From UBA8941 sp963780545 (GTDB taxonomy: Archaea; Thermoproteota; Bathyarchaeia; TCS64): DNA of 64,000 bases. Below the pieces are notes generated by a model. It was not told the origin of the DNA. It saw nothing but the letters and a program-made list of their open reading frames with translations, and ran no database searches. The position numbers and the translations under genes are program-made. The stretch spans positions 45,502 through 109,501 of the forward strand of contig CAWACK010000009.1 of the NCBI GenBank assembly GCA_963780545.1, given 5' to 3'. This document shows, one piece after another, positions 37,160 through 46,197 of the stretch (the first letter of the stretch is position 1; each line of letters begins with the position of its first letter).

Positions 37160-38549
37160 CTACAACAGAGTCGATGAGGATATCAAGCGCAGGCTAGAGG
37201 AAATAGTCGGCGCCAAGTACGTTTCTCTAAGTAAGGACGACATCGAGAAAGCGGCGGTTGACGAGAGTCCACTCAAGCCCCACCCACCAGAGGTGGTAGT
37301 GAAGCCCTCGAATACGGCAGAGGTATCCGCCGTCATAAAACTGGCATACGAGAACTCGATCCCCATCGTAGCCCAGGGGAGCCGCACAGGCCTCAGCGGC
37401 GCAAGTCACCCTATCCTCGGTGGCATTGCTCTCAGTCTCGAGCGAATGAATAAGATACTCGAGATCGATGAAAATAACCTCACCTGCATTACAGAGCCCG
37501 CCGCCCTTATCAGCGAGGTCCATGAGGCCACCGAGAAGGTTGGGCTATACTATCCTCCAGACCCCGGTCAGGAATCAGGGAGCATAGGCGGAAACATCAA
37601 CACCAATGCCGGTGGGATGCGGGCTGCTAAATATGGGGTGACTCGCGACTACATCCAGGCCCTAGAGGTAGTGTTGCCCACGGGTGAGGTCACCAATATG
37701 GGAGGGAAGAACGTCAAGGACACTACTGGTTATAGCCTCATCGACCTAATGATCGGGTCGGAAGGTACCCTAGGTGTCGTCACCAAAGCGACTCTTCGCC
37801 TAGTCCCTAAGCCAAAATTCACCGCCCTCATCTACGCCCCTTACAATAGCGCTTACGACGCTGCGAAAACAGTCGCCGAGATAATCAAGCGGAAGGTTCA
37901 GCCCTACGCCCTCGAGTACCTGCCTCAGCACGCAATCCTCACCATCGAGAAGTACAAAGAGCGAAAGCTCCCAGATGACACTCACCAAGCTTACCTTATG
38001 GTTGGCCTCGAGGCAAACAGCGAAGCAGAGCTCGACAGGATACTTGAAGAGGCGGGAACAGTCTGTATGGAGCTCGGCGCCGTCGAAGTCTTCCTCGCTG
38101 AGACAGCGGAGCAGCAGAAGAGCATCTGGGAGCTCAGGAAAGCTCTGTTCGACGCCTACCTCGCATTATACGAACTAGACGAAGCAGATGTTTGCGTCCC
38201 ACGAGCCAGAGTGCCTGAATTTGTCGAGGAGTGCGAGAAGGTCGCAAAGCGCAGAGGCGTAATAATAGCGGCCGTTGGCCACGCTGGCGACGGCAACATC
38301 CACTGCAACATCCTTAGACAGGGACAGAGCGATGAGGTGTGGCCAGTAGTCCTTGAGAACACAATTGAGGAACTTATCGACATCAGCCTAAGCATGGGCG
38401 GAACAGTCAGCGGAGAACACGGCTTAGGATACACTAAACGTCGCTATCTCGAGAGACGGGTTGGGAGAACTCAAGTTGAGATCATGAAGGCGATTAAGCG
38501 GGCCTTCGACCCAAAGACCATATTAAACCCTGATAAGGTTTGGATTTAA
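37152..38549 (+). CDS. GlcD-like FAD-linked (lactate/2-hydroxyacid) dehydrogenase
   Basis: 465 residues of the VAO/PCMH flavoprotein family: PSNTAEVSAVIKLAYENSIPIVAQGSRTGLSG (FAD-binding), PPDPGQESGSIGGNINTNAGGMRAAKYGVT, GSEGTLGVVTKATL, a C-terminal cap, and the metal- or substrate-binding HAGDGNIHCNI and GGTVSGEHGLGY. As the last gene of etfB-etfA-glcD it is the probable catalytic subunit (LctD-like), oxidising a 2-hydroxyacid such as lactate or glycolate. The substrate is inference. Confidence 0.88.
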   Translation: MASYNRVDEDIKRRLEEIVGAKYVSLSKDDIEKAAVDESPLKPHPPEVVVKPSNTAEVSAVIKLAYENSIPIVAQGSRTGLSGASHPILGGIALSLERMNKILEIDENNLTCITEPAALISEVHEATEKVGLYYPPDPGQESGSIGGNINTNAGGMRAAKYGVTRDYIQALEVVLPTGEVTNMGGKNVKDTTGYSLIDLMIGSEGTLGVVTKATLRLVPKPKFTALIYAPYNSAYDAAKTVAEIIKRKVQPYALEYLPQHAILTIEKYKERKLPDDTHQAYLMVGLEANSEAELDRILEEAGTVCMELGAVEVFLAETAEQQKSIWELRKALFDAYLALYELDEADVCVPRARVPEFVEECEKVAKRRGVIIAAVGHAGDGNIHCNILRQGQSDEVWPVVLENTIEELIDISLSMGGTVSGEHGLGYTKRRYLERRVGRTQVEIMKAIKRAFDPKTILNPDKVWI

Positions 38550-38586
38550 TATCAAGACTGTAAATTTTCATGATTTTATCTCTCTA

Positions 38587-38602
38587 ACTTTTTTTTTATT
38601 TT
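38587..38602 (+). terminator. T-rich terminator after the Etf/dehydrogenase operon
   Basis: A run of ten T (38589-38598 region) followed by ATTTT about 40 bp after the stop, without a strong hairpin. This is the usual archaeal intrinsic terminator form. Confidence 0.5.
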
Positions 38603-38665
38603 AAGTTGATTTTGATGTCACGCGCGGTCGAGTACGTTAGGAGGTGTTTAGAGTAGTTTATGGGG

Positions 38666-39078
38666 TTAGTATTCTCGGTAGGCCTCTGCTAGAGGATGAC
38701 CTATGCACGTAAGGGTGAAGGTCTTGTACCAGCCGAATGGGCTCTTATGTGCCTCGAAGCCCCCCGATAGCAGCTTCTCCTGGAGCCTCCCCAGGAACTC
38801 TTTCGCGAGTCGTGGGGACCCGAGCTGCTTACTCAAGTGGGCGTAGGGGTGAATTAGTACGCGTTTAGTGCCTAATCTTCCCGTGTCGACCTTGAGGTTC
38901 TCAACATAGGCGTTAATTATATCTTCCAACCTATCCTCATCCTGCTTCTCGAAGCATGTGAGGCAGACGAGGACATTCTCAAGGCTCTCAGCCTTCGGGT
39001 TGGGGGCTGCTCTGCAACTGGGGTCTCCTTCTTCGTCTCGTAGCTGAAGTTGCTACAATGGAGTTCGAGGACTCTCAT
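38666..39078 (-). pseudogene. Free-standing threonyl-tRNA synthetase editing domain, one frameshift as read
   Basis: This corresponds to the archaeal ThrRS N-terminal editing domain, which is DTD-like and removes Ser from tRNA-Thr. The N-terminus (MRVLELHCSNFSYETKKE) and C-terminus (LIHPYAHLSKQLGSP, GGFEAHKSPFGWYKTFTLTCIGHPLAE) are both present but lie in different frames. The shift is next to the GGGTTGGGGG run near 38998-39006. Repairing it gives about 137 residues with the middle (ESLENVLVCLTCFEKQDED) in frame. The catalytic synthetase at 43422 lacks this domain, so the enzyme is split. ATG at 39078 is chosen as in the family. Confidence 0.8.
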
Positions 39079-39292
39079 GGCTGATGAGCCTAAAGGTTGG
39101 AATAAATGCATTTGCTCCATGTAGAAATTTCGTTCCTGAGAAAGTCATCACTCCTAGCGGATGAACTTACCAGACATAGAGATTTTGGCTTCGCTTCTTG
39201 AGACGAGTTTTTTGTTCAAAGCTACTTATTCGCGCGTGCGATTTTTTAATCGCTAAAGATGTATGTTACTAAGCTTTTTCAGCTTGGGGATC

Positions 39293-40912
39293 ATGAAGCA
39301 ATTTATGAAGTTCAATTCCCGTCGCTCCCCAGTCTACGGTATTAGGGGGATGGTCGCTTCTAGTCAGCCCCTCGCCTCGGAAGCTGGAATGAGAATACTC
39401 CAGAAGGGTGGGAACGCCGCAGACGCGGCAGTTGCCATTTCAGCTGCGTTAAATGTGACGGAGCCCTGCTCTACTGGTATCGGAGGAGACTGCTTCTGCC
39501 TATTCTACGACGCATCGAAGGGCCGTGTCCTCGGTATGAACGGTACCGGGAGGGCGCCTGCTGGGCTTTCCCTAGAGAGGCTAGCTGAGGAAGGAATAAC
39601 CATCGAGATTCCTATGAGGAGTGTACACACCGCGACTGTTCCAGGTGCAGCTGCAGGGTGGGTCGACGCCATCGAGCATTTCGGTACCATGACCGTCGGC
39701 GAGGTTCTAACACCCGCTATAGAGTTGGCGGAGAAGGGGGCCCCAATCTCCCCAGTGGCCGCCCACGCTTGGGCCGAAGGGGTCTCTTTGCTCAAGTCGG
39801 GGCCATATGGTGAAGAGATGCTAATCAATGGGAGGGCACCAGCTGCTGGCGATGTCTGGAGAAACCCAACCCTCGCTAGGACCTTCCGCGAGTTAGTGGA
39901 GCACGGCAAAGCTGGCTTTTACGAGGGAAGGGTTGCCGAGGCCACAATCGAAGTCCTCCAGTGGACAGGGAGCACGATGACGCTCGACGACCTCAAGAGG
40001 CACAGAACAACCTTCGATGAGCCTATCAACATCAATTACAGGGGACTCGACATCTACGAGATGCCCCCAAATGGTCAGGGGATAACCGCCCTCCTAGCCC
40101 TTAACATCTTAGAGGGTTTTGACCTAACTAAAATCCCGTACGACTCACCGCATCGGCTCCACATCCTCATCGAGGCTATGAGGATCGCCTTCGCAGACGC
40201 CCGCTGGTACGTCGCTGATCCTGCATACGCAAAGTTGCCTGTCAAGGAGATGATCTCGAAGGAATACGCATCGGAGCGAAGGAAACTACTCAACCCAGAA
40301 AAGGCGACTCTTGACCAGAAGAGAGGCTCTCCTTTAGCCAGCTCCGACACCGTCTATTTCTGCGTTGTTGATGGTGAGGGAAACGCATGCAGCTTCATAA
40401 ACAGCAACTACAGTGGCTTCGGCACGGGCCTCATACCAAAGGGCTGCGGCTTCACGATTCAGAACAGGGGCGCGGGGTTCACATTGGAGAAAGGTCACCT
40501 AAACGTCCTCGCCCCCGGAAAGAGACCCTACCACACTATTATCCCAGGGATGATGACCAAAGACGGCGAGTTGTTTGGTCCCTTTGGAGTAATGGGTGGC
40601 TATATGCAGCCCCAGGGCCACGTTCAAGTAATCACAAATATGATCGACTACAGGATGGATCCGCAGGAGGCTCTTAATGCGCCTCGCTTCTGCATCCTAG
40701 ACGGTACCGCCGGGGGGAAGGTTAGCTTAGAGGAGGGAATACCCGTCGAGACGATGGCTAATCTCGCCAGAATGGGCCATGAGGTCATACCAATCACTGG
40801 ATACGGACGCGCAGGCTTCGGTCGAGGTCAGATAATCATCCGAAACCCGAAGACTGGTGCCCTATGCGGTGGCTCTGACCCTCGCGCCGATGGTCAGGCA
40901 CTAGGATGGTAA
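39293..40912 (+). CDS. ggt: Gamma-glutamyltransferase family protein
   Basis: About 540 residues in the Ntn-hydrolase proenzyme layout. The large-subunit part has GMVASSQPLASEAGMRILQKGGNAADAAVA and TGIGGDCFCLFY. The small subunit begins at the autocleavage Thr in SSDTVYFCVVDGEGNACSFI, with NSNYSGFGTG and GGYMQPQGHVQV after it. It hydrolyses or transfers gamma-glutamyl groups. No signal peptide is evident, so it may be cytosolic. The start is placed at ATG 39293; the frame extends to TTG 39263, and ATG 39305 is also possible. Confidence 0.88.
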   Translation: MKQFMKFNSRRSPVYGIRGMVASSQPLASEAGMRILQKGGNAADAAVAISAALNVTEPCSTGIGGDCFCLFYDASKGRVLGMNGTGRAPAGLSLERLAEEGITIEIPMRSVHTATVPGAAAGWVDAIEHFGTMTVGEVLTPAIELAEKGAPISPVAAHAWAEGVSLLKSGPYGEEMLINGRAPAAGDVWRNPTLARTFRELVEHGKAGFYEGRVAEATIEVLQWTGSTMTLDDLKRHRTTFDEPININYRGLDIYEMPPNGQGITALLALNILEGFDLTKIPYDSPHRLHILIEAMRIAFADARWYVADPAYAKLPVKEMISKEYASERRKLLNPEKATLDQKRGSPLASSDTVYFCVVDGEGNACSFINSNYSGFGTGLIPKGCGFTIQNRGAGFTLEKGHLNVLAPGKRPYHTIIPGMMTKDGELFGPFGVMGGYMQPQGHVQVITNMIDYRMDPQEALNAPRFCILDGTAGGKVSLEEGIPVETMANLARMGHEVIPITGYGRAGFGRGQIIIRNPKTGALCGGSDPRADGQALGW

Positions 40913-41106
40913 CCACTAAACTACACCTTCTTCGGTTTCATAGAAGGTCTGGATCTCTCTTTTCGAGTAACTGATGAGTTTAACCTTCAATCCATGCCTG
41001 TTTAAGATTCATGCGCCCCGCATAGCGATGTTTATCTCGACGTAGCCTGACTCCGCCATATCAAGAACTACAAACCCAACTCTATTCATTCTAATCATAA
41101 AGGCAG

Positions 41107-41114
41107 ATTAAAAA
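41107..41114 (+). promoter_or_regulatory. TATA box of kynureninase
   Basis: ATTAAAAA centred 25-26 bp before ATG at 41135. It places transcription start at the ATG and argues against the upstream GTG at 41117. Confidence 0.5.
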
Positions 41115-41134
41115 GAGTGGAAAACGGGAATCAA

Positions 41135-42451
41135 ATGATCAAAATGGAGTTCAAGACCGGTGTCGAGTTCGCTAAGAAACTTGACAGTGAAGACCCCCTC
41201 GCCACCTACAAGAAGAGGTTCTACATCCCTGAGATGGAAGCCCTCAACATGGATGGAAAAACAAAGTCAGTAAAACCCATTATTTACATGGATGGAAACA
41301 GCCTTGGTCTCGCTTCGAAAGACGTTGAGGAGGAAATGAAGGCTGAGTTTGAGAGGTGGAAGAATCTTACTACGCGCCGTAGTGGTGTCGACAAGAAAGC
41401 TGCTGAGCTTCAGGCGAAGCTCGTGGGTGCAGAAACTGACGAGGTCATAGTCACTGGAGGCGCCTCGATAAATCTCCATGCCCTCGTCTCAACCTTCTAC
41501 AAGCCAAAGGGTAAGCGAACCAAGATAATCGGCGATGAGCTCAACTTCAGCAGCGACCTCTACGCCCTCGCAGGGCAAATACGCCTTAAGGGGAGGGAGC
41601 CCGAGAAGGACCTCATCATTGTTAGGAGCAGGGACGGTCGCATAATCGAGGAGGAGGATATAATTGCCGCTATGAGCGACGAGGTCAGCATCTGTCACCT
41701 CCCCAGCGTCTACTTCGTCAGCGGTCAACTACTCGACATCAAGCGCCTCACGAAGGCGGCACACGACCACGGCATAATCATCGGTTACGACTGCTGTCAC
41801 AGCGTCGGCGTCATCCCACACAAATTCCACGAGTGGGGCGTCGATTACGCTCTATGGTGCAACTACAAATACATGAACGGCAGCACCGGCGGAATCGCTG
41901 GCCTCTACGTCCATCGAAGCCATTTCGGTAAGACTCCCGGACTCCCAACCTGGTGGGGTAACAGCCCTGGGAACAGGTTCGACTTTAAGGCGGAGTGGAC
42001 TCCAACTGGAAACGCTGCCTCCTGGCACCTCGGCAGCAACCTCAGCATAGGTTTCGGGGTCTCTCCCGTCTATGCAAGCAGCAAAATGATAGTCAACGCC
42101 GGTCTAGACAAGATACGTGAGAAGAGTCTCAAAGCCACAGACTACATGATGTATCTTGTCGACGAGCTGTTAAACAAGAAACCATATAACTACAGCGTAG
42201 GTAACCCCCGCGAGGCAGAGAGGCGGGGCGGGCATGTCGCTGTCGAACACGAAGAAGCCCGGAGAATAGGCGAGGCACTTAGCGCCCGCGGTGTACTGCC
42301 AGACTTCCGCCCACCTAAGACCATACGCCTCAGCCCAATTCCCCTCTACACAACATACCAAGAGATCTGGGAAGTCATACAACACCTAAAAGCTGTCATC
42401 GACAATAAAGAATATCAGAAGTACGACCCAAACAAGAAAGAAACCTACTAA
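41135..42451 (+). CDS. kynU: Kynureninase-like pyridoxal phosphate enzyme
   Basis: About 438 residues of fold-type I. IYMDGNSLGLASKDV and WKNLTTRRSG open the protein. FVSGQLLDI, GYDCCHSVG (Asp pairing with the cofactor) and the Schiff-base Lys in WCNYKYMNGSTGG follow. The substrate-contact region is WWGNSPGNRFDF. The protein cleaves kynurenine or hydroxykynurenine to anthranilates. No other tryptophan-catabolism genes are adjacent, so the physiological substrate is open. The start is fixed by the TATA box. Confidence 0.88.
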   Translation: MIKMEFKTGVEFAKKLDSEDPLATYKKRFYIPEMEALNMDGKTKSVKPIIYMDGNSLGLASKDVEEEMKAEFERWKNLTTRRSGVDKKAAELQAKLVGAETDEVIVTGGASINLHALVSTFYKPKGKRTKIIGDELNFSSDLYALAGQIRLKGREPEKDLIIVRSRDGRIIEEEDIIAAMSDEVSICHLPSVYFVSGQLLDIKRLTKAAHDHGIIIGYDCCHSVGVIPHKFHEWGVDYALWCNYKYMNGSTGGIAGLYVHRSHFGKTPGLPTWWGNSPGNRFDFKAEWTPTGNAASWHLGSNLSIGFGVSPVYASSKMIVNAGLDKIREKSLKATDYMMYLVDELLNKKPYNYSVGNPREAERRGGHVAVEHEEARRIGEALSARGVLPDFRPPKTIRLSPIPLYTTYQEIWEVIQHLKAVIDNKEYQKYDPNKKETY

Positions 42452-42540
42452 AACAACTCGAAGATGCTTAGGCCACATGGTTTCCGCTTCCAAATCATAT
42501 AACCCGCGCATTCTGTAACAAAGTGAGACCCACACACATC

Positions 42541-42548
42541 TAATAAAC
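42541..42548 (+). promoter_or_regulatory. TATA box of dph6
   Basis: TAATAAAC centred 25 bp before ATG at 42570, consistent with a leaderless transcript. Confidence 0.45.
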
Positions 42549-42569
42549 ACCCTTACCCCCTAATTTGAC

Positions 42570-43253
42570 ATGAAGCTAGCGGCCCTTTTCTCGGGGGGAA
42601 AGGATAGCACCTACGCTGCCCACCTCGCCGATGTGGGGGGACACGAGGTCTCTATATTTGCATGTATGCGCCCAGCGCGGCTCGACAGCTACATGTTCCA
42701 TAGCGTCAACATTCACATTGTACCCCTAGTCGCTGAGGCCCAGGGGAAGCCTCTCGCCTCGGCGCCTTCCTCCGGGGAAAAGGAGAAGGAGGTCGAAGAA
42801 CTCAAGCACCTCATCGAACTTCTTGACGTGAAGGGTGTCGTCACCGGCGCAATAGCCTCCAAGTACCAGCGCGATCGTGTTAACGCAGTCTGTCAGGAGC
42901 TCGGCATAATTCATCTCTCACCCCTGTGGGGAAGACCACAAGAGGAGGTTCTTGACGCCGAGATCAAATCTGGAATGGAGGTAATAATTACACAAGTCGC
43001 CGCCAACGGTCTAGACGAGAGCTGGTTGGGCAGACGCATCAACCTAAGGGCTGCGGAAGAACTGAAGAAGCTCAGCGAAAGTTACGGTATCAACATCTGC
43101 GGGGAGGGTGGTGAGTATGAAAGCCTCGTAATCGACGCTCCGTGGTTCGAAAAGAGGCTTGTATTAAATAAGACGGAGGTTGTCTGGGAGGGAACTAGCG
43201 GTAGCTACCTTATCCACGAGGCCTATCTCTCCCCCAAAGCACATAAAGGTTAA
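42570..43253 (+). CDS. dph6: Diphthine--ammonia ligase
   Basis: 227 residues of the archaeal ATP-PPase family that amidates diphthine in elongation factor 2. The N-terminal PP-loop reads ALFSGGKDSTYAAHLA. GVVTGAIASKYQRDRVN, LSPLWGRPQEEVL, and GEGGEYESLVIDAPWF are diagnostic. It stands upstream of thrS with 168 bp between. That spacer (43254-43421) contains a GGCC-GAAA-GGCC hairpin and GC-rich inverted pieces but nothing I can name. Confidence 0.88.
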   Translation: MKLAALFSGGKDSTYAAHLADVGGHEVSIFACMRPARLDSYMFHSVNIHIVPLVAEAQGKPLASAPSSGEKEKEVEELKHLIELLDVKGVVTGAIASKYQRDRVNAVCQELGIIHLSPLWGRPQEEVLDAEIKSGMEVIITQVAANGLDESWLGRRINLRAAEELKKLSESYGINICGEGGEYESLVIDAPWFEKRLVLNKTEVVWEGTSGSYLIHEAYLSPKAHKG

Positions 43254-43421
43254 AAACACACCTCCAATCGTTGAACGCAAGAGGAGAACGCGGTGATCGC
43301 CCGCCAAACAACCTAGGCCGAAAGGCCCACGGCTCACGCAGTAGCTTTGCCGCTATTTTACGACAATCGTCACGGCTAGGTCACCGAGGGCACCACCAGC
43401 TCAATCAGGAAGGCACAAAAA

Positions 43422-44879
43422 ATGACTGAAAAGAAGAAGGAAGAGGTAGTCTCAGCGGCGCTCAAGGCCGAGGAGAAACTCAAGTCCCAATGGTATATTC
43501 TCGATCTTGAAGGCGAGCTCCACAAGATAGATAAATTCAACTTCAAAGACCGTGATAACCTGCGCAAGTTCGCTGGATATGAGGTCGATAAGGACAGGAC
43601 AGTCCATCAGGAGCCACCTCACGTAACGATGATGAAGGCACTCGAACTCGTCGACTACGAGCCAGCCAGCGATCCTGGAAACATGCGCTACTACCCAAAG
43701 GGACGCATGGTCAAAGCGCTACTCGAGGATTATGTCAACCAGCGCGTCGCTGAGTATGGCGGTATGGAGGTTGAGACGCCCATCATGTACAACATTAACC
43801 ATCCGACCCTTGCAAACTACCTCAACCGCTTCCCTGCACGACAGTACAACATCGAATCCGACGACGACAAGTACTTTCTACGCTTCGCTGCCTGCTTCGG
43901 CCAGTTTCTTATGGCCCACGATGCTACTATCAGTTACAAGAACCTCCCCCTCAAACTCTACGAGCTAACCCGCTACAGCTTCCGCCGCGAGCAGAAGGGG
44001 GAGCTCACTGGATTGCGTAGGCTTCGTAGCTTTACGATGCCAGATGTACATGCTATGTGCCGCGACCTTGACCAGGCCAAACAGGAATTTGTAATCCGCT
44101 TTAAGTTCAGCGCAGATGTCCTAGACGGAATAGGCATCCATAACCCCGACTATGAGCTGGGCGTCCGCCTCACCGAGGACTTCTGGAACAATAATAAGCA
44201 GTTCGTCATCGACCTCGTGAGGATACATGGGAAGCCGGTGCTCGTCGAGATGTGGAAGGAACGCTTCTTCTACTTCATCCTCAAGTGGGAGCGGAACTTT
44301 GTTGACAACCTCGACAAAGCTTCAGCACTAAGCACCGACCAGATCGACGTCGAGAACGGTGAGCGATACGACATTAAATTCATGGATGAGGATGGAACAA
44401 CAAAACACCCGCTTATACTTCACTGCAGCCCATCAGGAGCTATCGAGCGCGACATCTATGCCCTCCTAGAGAAAGCTGCCTTCGACATGAAGTTGGGAAA
44501 GCGCCCGAGTCTTCCACTCTGGCTTTGCCCAACCCAGGTTCGCGTCATCCCCGTCGGTCAGGAGTTCCTCGGTGTAGCTGAAGAGGCCGCCTCTAAGATC
44601 GAGTCCATGAAGATCAGGATCGATATAGATAACCGCGACGAGACAGTCGGAAAGAAGATCAGGGACTCTGAGAAGGAGTGGATCCCCTTTACAATAGTCA
44701 TAGGCGAGAAAGAAGCGGGTAAGGAGAGGCTCCCCGTCCGCATCCGCGAAACTGGAAAACTCGTCGACTACTCACCGTCGGAGCTAGCCGCCGAGATAAA
44801 GGCTAAGACCGAGGGGAAGCCTTGGAGACCACTACCGATGCCGAAGTACCTGCAGGCGCGCCCAAAGTTCGCCAGTTAA
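43422..44879 (+). CDS. thrS: Threonyl-tRNA synthetase, catalytic protein without editing domain
   Basis: 485 residues against about 620 for full archaeal ThrRS; the missing part is the roughly 140-residue N-terminal editing domain. Class II core: GRMVKALLEDYV (motif 1 region), YSFRREQKGELTGLRRLRSFTMPDVHAM (motif 2), and the motif 3/anticodon junction PLWLCPTQVRVIPV, then an anticodon-binding domain. The editing domain is encoded separately at 38666-39078 on the opposite strand. Such splits are known in some Crenarchaeota. A weak leader precedes ATG at 43422. Confidence 0.93.
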   Translation: MTEKKKEEVVSAALKAEEKLKSQWYILDLEGELHKIDKFNFKDRDNLRKFAGYEVDKDRTVHQEPPHVTMMKALELVDYEPASDPGNMRYYPKGRMVKALLEDYVNQRVAEYGGMEVETPIMYNINHPTLANYLNRFPARQYNIESDDDKYFLRFAACFGQFLMAHDATISYKNLPLKLYELTRYSFRREQKGELTGLRRLRSFTMPDVHAMCRDLDQAKQEFVIRFKFSADVLDGIGIHNPDYELGVRLTEDFWNNNKQFVIDLVRIHGKPVLVEMWKERFFYFILKWERNFVDNLDKASALSTDQIDVENGERYDIKFMDEDGTTKHPLILHCSPSGAIERDIYALLEKAAFDMKLGKRPSLPLWLCPTQVRVIPVGQEFLGVAEEAASKIESMKIRIDIDNRDETVGKKIRDSEKEWIPFTIVIGEKEAGKERLPVRIRETGKLVDYSPSELAAEIKAKTEGKPWRPLPMPKYLQARPKFAS

Positions 44880-45079
44880 ATCCCGTGGCGCCACTTCTCG
44901 ATCTGATCCGACTTCTTATTTCCTTTCTTGAACTGTTTGTAGTGCTCCTCACAGACGTAAGCCGTCTTCCCCTCGACGGCTAATCCGGCATTCTTCGCCT
45001 TAGCGACGTTAACGGAGCGTACTGCATCGTTACTGCAGCCTCTGACTGTGCACTTCTGACCCTTATTGATCCTACCCAT
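44876..45079 (-). CDS. Small conserved zinc-binding protein
   Basis: 67 residues, basic: CTVRGC near residue 10 and CEEHYKQF near 43 form a C-x4-C...C-x2-H type metal site, between Lys-rich ends (GRINKGQK, KKGNKKSDQIEKWRHG). This looks like a nucleic-acid or ribosome-associated small protein. The 3' end overlaps the convergent thrS by 4 bp. No function is known to me. Confidence 0.7.
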   Translation of the reverse strand: MGRINKGQKCTVRGCSNDAVRSVNVAKAKNAGLAVEGKTAYVCEEHYKQFKKGNKKSDQIEKWRHGI

Positions 45080-45172
45080 TGATGATCACTCTTAGCCATT
45101 ATCTTGAGGTGAGGCGATTAAAAGGCTAGCCCCGGATAACCCATATATTCCGCCTGCTTCTCCTCAGCCTCT

Positions 45173-46123
45173 ATGCCTAACCTCAACGCCGCCATCATAG
45201 GTTCTTCTGAGTACTCTAAGCAGCTCGGCAAGAAAAGTACCGAGACTGACATCACTTTCTATGATCTCAAAAAGGGTGAGACTACCGTTACTATGGTCGA
45301 GCCTAGCAGGTACCCCGAGAAGATCCAGAGCCTCTACTACTCAGTAGCCTTCGCCGACTACGTTATCTTCGTCGCCGAGAAGCTCGACCAATACCTCGGT
45401 GAGAGTCTCCTCATGATCAATGCCTGTGGCGTCAAGGAAGGCGCCATAATACTACGCAATTACATTACGGAGGACCAACTAAAGCCATTCATTAAGGGTA
45501 CCCTCTTGCAGGGATACGAGATTGTGGAGGATGACCCGATCAAGTTAAGGGAGAAGCTCTTGGGGCTCGCTGAGAGGTCTCGCATTAAGCAGGATTGGCC
45601 TGGGACAGTCGTTGTCGAATCTGCGTTCAATGTCCGAGGAATTGGTACAGTTGCCCTCGGGAATGTAAAGTCGGGTAAAATTAGTAAACATGATCAGCTC
45701 CAGGTTCTTCCAGGGAACAAAACCGCTGAAGTTCGTAGCATCCAGAAGCATGATGTCGACTATGACATAGCTGACGTTGGGGACCACGTGGGGGTCGCCC
45801 TCAAGGGGGTCGAGGCGACTGATCTCGACCGCGGTACAGTCCTAACGGCGGAGAAACTGAAATCAACCACTACGATCTCAGCCCAGGCCGAAATAATCCC
45901 CTTCTTCCAAACTCAGCTTCATCAGGGCTCAACACTCCACATTAGTCATTGGATGCAGTTCAACCTCGCTAGGATCACAGAGATTGAAGACAAGGGCGAC
46001 AAGAATCCCAGGATAACACTAACACTAGAGAGGCCAATAATCTACCCAACCGGCGCGAAGGCGGTGCTTAACTACATCGACGGTGGTAGACTTCGTGTAG
46101 CTGGCACCATTCAGCTCCCCTAG
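45173..46123 (+). CDS. EF1A/SelB-like translation factor with degenerate GTPase domain
   Basis: 316 residues. The C-terminal two thirds are elongation-factor beta-barrel domains 2 and 3 (VVVESAFNVRGIGTVALGNVKSG, VRSIQKHDVDYDIADVGDHVGVALKGV, ARITEIEDKGD). The N-terminal 110 residues occupy the G-domain place but lack a P-loop (AIIGSSEYSKQLGKKSTE), DxxG and NKxD. The protein therefore should not hydrolyse GTP. Comparable proteins exist in other archaea; the role is unknown. A CATATATT element 27 bp before ATG suggests a leaderless start. Confidence 0.78.
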   Translation: MPNLNAAIIGSSEYSKQLGKKSTETDITFYDLKKGETTVTMVEPSRYPEKIQSLYYSVAFADYVIFVAEKLDQYLGESLLMINACGVKEGAIILRNYITEDQLKPFIKGTLLQGYEIVEDDPIKLREKLLGLAERSRIKQDWPGTVVVESAFNVRGIGTVALGNVKSGKISKHDQLQVLPGNKTAEVRSIQKHDVDYDIADVGDHVGVALKGVEATDLDRGTVLTAEKLKSTTTISAQAEIIPFFQTQLHQGSTLHISHWMQFNLARITEIEDKGDKNPRITLTLERPIIYPTGAKAVLNYIDGGRLRVAGTIQLP

Positions 46124-46197
46124 CGTCTAAGAACGTTTGTGCTCGTGGACTACATTTAACAACCAGGTGACTATATCCACTTCATCTGGTGCAATGA

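Noticed and set aside
41117..41134. Upstream GTG start for kynureninase
   Set aside because: The TATA box at 41107-41114 is too close to allow it; transcription should begin near ATG 41135.
43254..43421. Possible structured RNA between dph6 and thrS
   Set aside because: A GGCC-GAAA-GGCC hairpin and GC-rich inverted pieces are present, but no consensus of tRNA, SRP RNA, RNase P or C/D-box RNA could be fitted. A covariance-model scan would be needed to claim it.
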